Below are positions 63,901-64,000 of a stretch of DNA of 64,000 nt, piece after piece. The translations under genes were made by a program, and so were the position numbers. The first letter of the stretch is position 1. Every line of letters starts with the position of its first letter. Under the pieces are notes generated by a model. The model was not told the origin of the DNA, did no database searches, and saw only the letters and a list, made by a program, of their open reading frames with translations. The stretch is from Limnoperna fortunei. Its lineage: Eukaryota > Mollusca > Bivalvia > Mytilida > Modiolidae. The DNA lies in NCBI GenBank assembly GCA_944474755.1, contig OX104115.1, positions 67,190,605-67,254,604 on the forward strand, given 5' to 3'.

Positions 63901-64000
63901 ACACTTTCTATCAATGAAGTAACTGTGGTTTATGCAAATTTTATCCGTATTATATGTTAATTTGCTTTGTAGGGTCAGTAATTTTGAAACATCAGCCATA
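33907..64000 (+). CDS. PPEF: PPEF / rdgC-type Ser/Thr protein phosphatase, 13 exons visible, 3' end outside window
   Basis: The gene encodes a metal-dependent PPP-family serine/threonine phosphatase, known in the family to be linked to calcium through an IQ (calmodulin-binding) motif and C-terminal EF-hands and to act in sensory cells (rdgC dephosphorylates rhodopsin in fly). The exons read in order: MGC start (possible myristoylation/palmitoylation), IQ motif with [11 protein letters not shown], a linker with the family block GPHLEFP, then the catalytic core with [37 protein letters not shown] and [16 protein letters not shown]. Exons join in phase with GT/AG borders throughout except at exon 6, where the GDLHG motif is out of frame by one base and the exon end is not found. 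About 470 residues are visible; human members have roughly 650-750, so the EF-hand half lies past 64,000. Domain order and motif spacing make the family call firm; PPEF1 versus PPEF2 cannot be separated, since invertebrates usually have one. Confidence 0.95.
34072..34290 (+). mobile_element. degenerate fragment of the 22.1-kb-type element in PPEF intron 1
   Basis: GTGAGCTCATGCCATCACTG, CTAGACCAATTTTAACCAAA and AAAGATGGCCACCATTACTT echo the left part of the element at 22,117 (GTGAGCTTTTGCCATCACTT, ATGGCTGCTGTTACTTAAAA). No ends were found. Confidence 0.4.
34291..36467. other. PPEF intron 1, no other feature
   Basis: AT-rich intronic DNA without recognised repeats or exons. Confidence 0.5.
36468..36774 (+). 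mobile_element. SINE, full-length with an internal 50-bp insert
   Basis: CCTTCGTGGCAGAGTGGTTC head, CTGACAAGGATTACACCGTC interrupts the usual GACAAGGATTGCCAG, then normal sequence to CAATAAAAACAGGATGCCAC and an (AAAC)n tail. It lies in PPEF intron 1. Confidence 0.85.
37035..37152 (+). mobile_element. SINE 3' fragment bordering the 50-bp array
   Basis: GTTCCACCTGGTACTTTGAC, TTCCTCCCCACAAAAAAAA and GTTAAACATGGCATTAAACA; the 50-bp array starts directly after. Confidence 0.65.
37155..39256 (+). repeat. 50-bp minisatellite, about 37 copies, interrupted by a SINE
   Basis: The unit is ACATATAAGATAAGCTGAAA / TGTGTGGCACATTGTGTTAG / TCATTGAGTT. Linked variants (CAATGAGTAAC versus CATTGAGTTAC; CACATT versus CACGAT) are mixed along the array. 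It lies in PPEF intron 1. Confidence 0.95.
38743..39008 (+). mobile_element. SINE, full-length reference copy, inside the 50-bp array
   Basis: The tRNA-like head has TGGCCGAGTGGTCAAGG (A-box-like) and GGGTTCGATTCTCACTG (B-box-like). The middle has GACAAGGATTGCCAGTTTTC and CTCCGGGTACTCCGGCTTCC. The 3' part has CCAATAAAAACTGGACGCCA, then AAATTGCTGAAAGTGGCG and an (AAAC)n tail. ACATATAAGATA is duplicated on both sides (38,731-38,742 and 39,009-39,020). This looks like the RUDI/Meta-type tRNA SINE known from molluscs (recalled). It is the least damaged copy in the window. Confidence 0.95.
39626..39646 (+). CDS. PPEF: PPEF probable 21-nt microexon
   Basis: A 21-nt segment is bounded by a pyrimidine-rich acceptor (TTTCTCTAG) and a GTAAGA donor. 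With the single G left by exon 1 it reads VSRHTEM and leaves a G that pairs with the TG of the IQ exon, so phase is kept exactly. The family has a short variable stretch here between the N-terminus and the IQ motif. The exon could be optional, since skipping it also keeps frame. No transcript was seen, so this stays a prediction. Confidence 0.5.
39826..40230. repeat. large foldback: 168-bp arms, 69-bp spacer
   Basis: The left arm 39,826-39,993 is the reverse complement of 40,063-40,230 with about four mismatches by eye. Arms begin TATAGTCAAAATACAATGAC and end CATGACTCAGGTAA. No target duplication is evident. It lies in PPEF intron 2. It would form a very stable hairpin in the pre-mRNA. Confidence 0.93.
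40247..40592 (+). mobile_element. SINE, head interrupted by a hairpin
   Basis: GCGCCTTGTTGGGTGAGTGG, then about 100 bp with a hairpin, then GCTGAGTGGTGAAGACAG, TTGAAAATGATTACCAATTT and CATTCAAACAAACATT. Confidence 0.7.
40284..40343. repeat. 60-bp hairpin inside a SINE head
   Basis: GCCATCAAATGCTTTTTAAG and its near reverse complement (CTAAAAAAGCATTGGATGGC) separate the first bases of a SINE head (about 40,247) from its continuation (CTGAGTGGTGAAGAC). Confidence 0.7.
40670..40950 (+). repeat. two diverged direct copies of about 150 bp
   Basis: TGACATGACAATTACTAAAG ... TTCTGTTCTGACATGCAT and TACATGACAATTCAGGGACA ... TTCTGTTCTAACATACAT align in order with CCTACAGTGTAAGTTTTGCC / CCTTCAGTGCAAATTTTGCC. 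Confidence 0.6.
41555..41780 (+). mobile_element. SINE, near full-length
   Basis: GCCTCAGTGGCCAAGTGGTT head, GACAAGGATTGCCAGTTTTC, AATTAAAACTGGACTCCATG and GTGTTAAATTCAAACAAAC. Confidence 0.88.
42541..42716 (+). repeat. 37-bp minisatellite, five copies
   Basis: The unit is CTCACTACTAATAGGTCTTA / GGATGCACCTGATAATA. Confidence 0.92.
43239..43366 (+). CDS. PPEF: PPEF exon 3, IQ motif
   Basis: It follows a TTTTTTCAG acceptor and ends at an AAG/GTACAA donor. It encodes an IQ motif ([17 protein letters not shown]) followed by the family-specific [16 protein letters not shown] block, which is very close to vertebrate PPEF2. The IQ motif is known to bind calmodulin in this family. Phase in is 1 (G+TG gives Val) and phase out is 0. 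Confidence 0.93.
43470..43923. mobile_element. MITE with about 73-bp TIRs and 9-bp target duplication
   Basis: Inverted repeats run 43,470-43,542 and 43,851-43,923 (ends CATCTTCACC / CATCCTCACA; inner ends both TTCCCGGGCTAGAAG). CAATGGTCC is repeated exactly on both sides (43,461-43,469 and 43,924-43,932). There is no coding capacity. A 9-bp duplication with long TIRs is typical of Mutator-like elements. It lies in PPEF intron 3. The inside holds a second small palindrome (TGATTGGCTACAT / ATGTAGCCAATCA). Confidence 0.88.
44531..44770 (+). mobile_element. tandem-core element fragment with 23-base C run
   Basis: It is the same family as 61,781-62,185: CGCAAACTTATATCGGAATC, CCGTCTGTCTGTCC and one monomer ending GGGGAGATAATTGGACTTGG. 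The left terminal stem is replaced by an unbroken run of 23 C (44,540-44,562). The 3' end is missing. Confidence 0.6.
44771..46350. other. PPEF intron 3, right part
   Basis: Mostly unique AT-rich DNA apart from the possible MITE at 45,395-45,790. Confidence 0.5.
45395..45790. repeat. possible MITE with inverted GCGAGCATCGCA ends
   Basis: GCGAGCATCGCA near 45,403 recurs inverted as TGCGATGCTCGC at 45,755. The inside includes two TGACGTC/ACGTCAC sites. Borders are not sharp. Confidence 0.35.
46351..46459 (+). CDS. PPEF: PPEF exon 4, linker after IQ motif
   Basis: A strong pyrimidine tract and CAG lead into [15 protein letters not shown] and continue to TSYI, with a GTAAGT donor after one extra base. 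It corresponds to the FF-containing helix after the IQ motif in PPEF (compare LHEFFSYL in vertebrates). The C-terminal part is variable across the family. The leftover A joins AT of exon 5 to give Asn. Confidence 0.85.
46503..46757 (+). mobile_element. SINE, diverged, directly after PPEF exon 4
   Basis: GAGGCCATCGTGGCTGAGTG head, CTATCAAAGTTTGGGGTTCA and TAGCTGAAAAATAGCTGAAA. It starts about 45 bp after the exon 4 donor. Confidence 0.8.
46911..47235 (+). repeat. second dispersed repeat family, longest copy
   Basis: It starts TGATTGATTGGATGTTTGTT, continues CAGCAAGCAGTATTTCAGCT and has GTAGCCTTCAGTTGTGGCTA. Shorter copies are at 47,934-48,000 and 54,947-55,010, and a longer diverged one at 2.2 kb. 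A 60-codon frame inside it shows no known domain. Confidence 0.6.
47934..48000 (+). repeat. second dispersed repeat family, fragment
   Basis: GATTGATTGGATGTTTGCTT and GTGAGCAGTATTTCAGCTAT. Confidence 0.6.
48283..48342 (+). mobile_element. SINE tail fragment
   Basis: GCTGAAAAATTGCTGAAAGC and CACCATTCAAACAAACAAAT only. Confidence 0.6.
48536..48832 (+). repeat. 37-bp minisatellite, about eight copies
   Basis: The unit is TTTGGTTCATCCATTTATTG / CTGGTTAATTACTTCCC. Confidence 0.92.
48883..49587. repeat. 27-bp minisatellite, about 26 copies
   Basis: The unit is CATATGTCTTACCCATGTTC / AAGGTGA with TTAAAGG variants. It ends abruptly in the SINE-head array at 49,588. It gives 9-residue repeated frames on both strands, taken as artefacts. 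Confidence 0.93.
49588..50110 (+). repeat. 39-bp minisatellite made of SINE A-box heads, about 13 copies
   Basis: The unit is CAGGCCTTGGTGGCTGAGTG / ATTACTTTCTGTGGCAACT. TGGCTGAGTGAT is the A-box-like part of the SINE. Confidence 0.93.
49588..50312 (+). mobile_element. SINE whose A-box head is expanded into a 39-bp array
   Basis: Thirteen or so copies of a unit with GGCCTTGGTGGCTGAGTGAT are followed once by the rest of a SINE: AACAAGGATTGCCTGTTTTC, CTTCCTCCCCAATAAAAACC and GCTGAAAAATGGTTGAATAT. The unit corresponds to the tRNA-like first 20 or so bases. Confidence 0.85.
50826..51110 (+). repeat. 28-bp minisatellite, about ten copies
   Basis: The unit is GTTGACACTGGTGGCACAAT / GTAAGAAG with frequent point variants. 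Confidence 0.9.
52015..52066 (+). other. candidate cassette (poison) exon in PPEF intron 4
   Basis: A CTCCCTAG acceptor and a CTG/GTAAGT donor frame 52 nt open in one frame ([16 protein letters not shown]). If spliced between exons 4 and 5 it would create a TGA at the junction. There is no family similarity. The splice signals are the only support. Confidence 0.2.
52082..52930 (-). mobile_element. SINE, reverse strand, B-box segment expanded into a 77-bp array
   Basis: It starts with the reversed tail (GTTTGAACGGCGTTAAACAC), then reversed middle parts, then nine copies of a 77-bp unit containing AGGCTCGAACCTGCAGCC (reversed B box) and TGTTGACAGGCACATGATCA, and ends TACCTTAACCATTGAGCCAC (reversed A box). 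Confidence 0.88.
52208..52902 (-). repeat. 77-bp minisatellite made of SINE B-box segments, nine copies
   Basis: The unit is AACAGTCCAGCACACCATGA / CTGCAGTAAGGCTCGAACCT / GCAGCCTTAGTGTTGACAGG / CACATGATCAATAGAAG. Confidence 0.93.
52991..53145 (+). CDS. PPEF: PPEF exon 5, pre-catalytic segment
   Basis: The exon lies between TATTTCAG and GTAACC. It reads from [11 protein letters not shown] to IQAFKSKQ. The block [13 protein letters not shown] matches the PPEF signature DSYxGPxLxFP that precedes the catalytic domain. Phase in is 1 and phase out is 0. It lies immediately downstream of the 77-bp SINE-derived array at 52.2-52.9 kb. Confidence 0.92.
54192..54405 (+). repeat. 59-bp tandem triplication of the exon 6 splice acceptor
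   Basis: The unit holds the pyrimidine stretch CTGTTTTACAG plus the first 33 or so bases of exon 6. The acceptor AGs end at 54,250, 54,309 and 54,368, exactly 59 bp apart. Copies 1 and 2 continue into TTTCTACTAA rather than the rest of the exon. As 59 is not a multiple of three, splicing to either upstream AG changes the frame and ends at a stop near 54,349; only the third AG gives the known protein family sequence. Confidence 0.9.
54369..54502 (+). CDS. PPEF: PPEF exon 6, start of catalytic domain, broken at GDLHG
   Basis: The third of three tandem acceptors opens [20 protein letters not shown] and [15 protein letters not shown], matching the family helix before the catalytic core. After ATA at 54,473 the reading frame slips by one base: the shifted frame gives VCGDLHGKL, the first metal-binding motif, while the unshifted frame reaches a TGA at 54,501. 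The usual DDLxxIFYK continuation and a splice donor are not found; sequence after 54,502 no longer resembles the family. This could be an assembly or base-calling fault, a damaged allele, or real gene decay. Coordinates give the recognisable part only. Confidence 0.75.
54503..54725 (+). other. C-rich, G-poor anomalous segment after the broken exon 6
   Basis: Strand composition changes abruptly after the GDLHGKL codons: roughly 54,590-54,720 is dominated by C and A with very few G. Phosphatase similarity stops at its left edge and no donor is found. It resembles neither the SINE nor the arrays. It may be an inserted or replaced segment, or a basecalling/assembly failure. Confidence 0.55.
54947..55010 (+). 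repeat. second dispersed repeat family, fragment
   Basis: GTTGATTGGATGTTTGCTGT and CCAGCAAGCAGTATTTCATC in PPEF intron 6. Confidence 0.6.
55149..55315 (+). CDS. PPEF: PPEF exon 7, GDFVDRG and RGNHED catalytic motifs
   Basis: It follows GTTTTCAG and ends at AG/GTAAAT. It encodes [20 protein letters not shown] and then [12 protein letters not shown]. These carry the second and third PPP signatures: the Asp and Asn metal ligands and the catalytic His of GNHE. All expected residues are present. Phase in is 0 and phase out is 2. Confidence 0.95.
55597..55684 (+). mobile_element. SINE 3' fragment
   Basis: CCTCCCCCAATAAAAAATGG, GCTGAAAAATTGCTGAAACT and an (AAAC)n tail. Confidence 0.85.
55991..56255 (+). 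mobile_element. SINE, full-length with target duplication
   Basis: GGGGCCTCGTTGGCAGAGTG head, GCGGGTTCGATTCTCACTGT, CCCAATAAAAACAGGATGCC. AACATAAA flanks both sides. It lies in PPEF intron 7. Confidence 0.93.
56421..56457 (+). CDS. PPEF: PPEF exon 8 (short, 37 nt)
   Basis: The acceptor is TATTTAAG and the donor GTGAGT. The exon reads (R)[12 protein letters not shown], equivalent to RYGFTKEVMNKY in vertebrates. The two bases from exon 7 complete Arg. It lies between two full SINE copies in the same orientation. Confidence 0.9.
56668..56942 (+). mobile_element. SINE, diverged full-length
   Basis: TGGTGGCTGGTTAAAGTAG head, GACAAGGATTGCCAGTTTTC and CAGCTGAAAAATTGCTGCAA with an A-rich tail. It lies in PPEF intron 8. 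Confidence 0.85.
57066..57215 (+). CDS. PPEF: PPEF exon 9, HGG motif
   Basis: The exon is bounded by TTGCAG and GTGAAA. It reads [18 protein letters not shown] and then [20 protein letters not shown]. It carries the HGG metal-ligand motif and the typical FxWLPxATxID block. It is exactly 50 codons, phase 0 at both ends. Confidence 0.95.
57689..58557. mobile_element. non-autonomous element with CAGGGG termini (hAT-like)
   Basis: Ends are imperfect inverted repeats of about 20 bp beginning CAGGGG and rich in TCGCCA-type subterminal motifs. It is flanked by CAACT on both sides (5 bp). The CAGGGG start is typical of hAT elements, although hAT usually makes 8-bp duplications. It has no transposase. 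It is inserted within the tandem-core element at 57,580-58,810. Confidence 0.65.
58672..58776 (+). repeat. 50-bp direct duplication
   Basis: ACACATAGTTGATATACATG and AAAATTTTTTGTGAAAGTGT occur twice in tandem near the right end of a tandem-core element. Confidence 0.9.
58834..60189 (-). mobile_element. Tc1-type DNA transposon, inactive copy
   Basis: The element has terminal inverted repeats starting CAGT/CAGC and sharing the 20-bp core GTGGACAAAAGTCATTCCGT, flanked by TA on both sides as expected for Tc1/mariner insertion. Length is 1,356 bp. A single transposase frame on the - strand fills most of it but is broken. It sits in PPEF intron 9. Known family behaviour is cut-and-paste at TA. Confidence 0.95.
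58943..59979 (-). pseudogene. Tc1-like DD34E transposase, broken
   Basis: The intact part (58,943-59,683, 246 codons) carries the catalytic triad: [15 protein letters not shown] and [11 protein letters not shown], with 34 residues between the second Asp and the Glu, which is the Tc1 signature. The N-terminal DNA-binding part begins at an ATG at 59,979 ([13 protein letters not shown]) and includes the GRPPKMDDR linker, but it has in-frame stops after KKD and after KIAEL, a frame change before GRPPK, and another stop just before VCKRTIQ. It cannot make a full transposase as it stands. Confidence 0.93.
60445..60698 (+). mobile_element. SINE, head-truncated
   Basis: TATTGATCATGTGCCTGTCA, ATGGGTTTGAGTGCC, GAATTGCCAGTTTTCCTATT and an (AAAC)n tail. 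It lies in PPEF intron 9. Confidence 0.85.
61035..61115 (+). CDS. PPEF: PPEF exon 10, catalytic insert region
   Basis: It lies between AATTGTAG and GTAACA. It reads [20 protein letters not shown] then EICDWKQ. This is the family-variable insert before WSDP; vertebrate PPEFs have a much longer insert here, so this gene has the compact form. Phase is 0 at both ends. The preceding intron is about 3.8 kb and is filled with nested transposons. Confidence 0.85.
61781..62185 (+). mobile_element. tandem-core element, short copy with two monomers
   Basis: The left end TATACCCCCTGCAAAC folds on GGGGGGTTATA and is followed by a CTGTCTGTCTG tract. Two monomers of about 165 bp follow, each with ACAGATTTTGATGAAAC. 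The right end is GCGGGGGGTATCCC, a GAGCGTACTC palindrome and CACACTTGTT. It lies in PPEF intron 10. Confidence 0.7.
62339..62524 (+). CDS. PPEF: PPEF exon 11, WSDP / RGGG / RSHEC
   Basis: The acceptor TTTTTTGCAG sits next to a short (GATTT)n tract; the donor is GTAATT. The product reads [25 protein letters not shown], and [19 protein letters not shown]. The conserved WSDP Asp, Arg and His residues of PPP phosphatases are intact. It is 62 codons, phase 0. Confidence 0.95.
63102..63250 (+). CDS. PPEF: PPEF exon 12, FSASNYYE motif
   Basis: It is bounded by TACTTTTAG and GTTAGG. It reads [20 protein letters not shown] and ends in KITFTQ plus two bases of Arg. It holds the last catalytic motif of the family. 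The next residues are given by exon 13 at the window edge. Confidence 0.95.
63612..63874 (+). mobile_element. SINE, full-length with target duplication
   Basis: GTGGCCGAGTGGTTAAGGTA head and CCCCTAATAAAAACTGGATG. ACTTGTTTTCA is repeated at 63,601-63,611 and 63,875-63,885. It lies in PPEF intron 12. Confidence 0.93.
63973..64000 (+). CDS. PPEF: PPEF exon 13, partial at window edge
   Basis: After TTTGTAG the sequence reads (R)VSNFETSAI, matching the RVxxxExSAI stretch that follows the catalytic domain in PPEF and leads to the EF-hands. The exon is cut by the end of the window. Confidence 0.85.

Overview
This is a 64 kb window of AT-rich, intron-rich, repeat-dense animal DNA, most likely from a bivalve or a related mollusc. 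Two things point there. First, it carries many copies of one tRNA-derived SINE whose central block looks like the RUDI/Meta-type SINEs of molluscs (recalled, not searched). Second, it has several tandem-cored non-autonomous elements of the kind described as pearl-like in bivalves. Nothing prokaryotic was seen.

The one clear protein-coding gene lies on the + strand from 33,907 to beyond the right edge. It encodes a calcium-linked serine/threonine phosphatase of the PPEF / rdgC family. I placed 13 exons by hand: an MGC acylation-type N-terminus, a probable 21-nt microexon, an IQ motif, a linker, and the PPP catalytic core ([29 protein letters not shown]). The EF-hands would lie past 64,000. All junctions keep phase except at exon 6. 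That exon has a tandemly triplicated 59-bp splice acceptor, and its GDLHG motif is read only after a one-base shift. The last nine or so expected codons are missing, and the following sequence is unusually C-rich and G-poor.

Positions 1-33,900 look intergenic or upstream. They hold large minisatellites: 33-bp at 8.16-8.59 kb, 41-bp with 861-bp higher-order structure at 12.35-15.98 kb, 50-bp at 18.93-19.83 kb, 42-bp at 21.0-21.7 kb, and 60-bp at 31.98-33.75 kb. They also hold Helitron/pearl-like tandem-core elements at 10.89-12.15, 22.12-25.14 (with a second element and a SINE nested inside) and 27.55-28.30 kb, plus palindromic MITE-like elements. A possible orphan exon (3,291-3,358) and a non-repetitive 80-aa reading frame (9,025-9,267, - strand) are the only other coding hints.

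Positions 33,900-64,000 are PPEF exons separated by introns full of repeats. These include a 50-bp array with a SINE inserted in it (with target duplication), a 168-bp-arm foldback, a MITE with a 9-bp target duplication, and a cluster of arrays at 48.5-50.1 kb. Intron 9 carries a CAGGGG-ended element nested in a tandem-core element, followed by a dead Tc1-type DD34E transposon. A recurrent theme is that three separate minisatellites were built from three different segments of the same SINE, and two others start at a SINE 3' tail. Nearly all SINE copies (20 of 23) lie on the + strand, so in the PPEF introns most are in gene-sense orientation and many carry an AATAAA.
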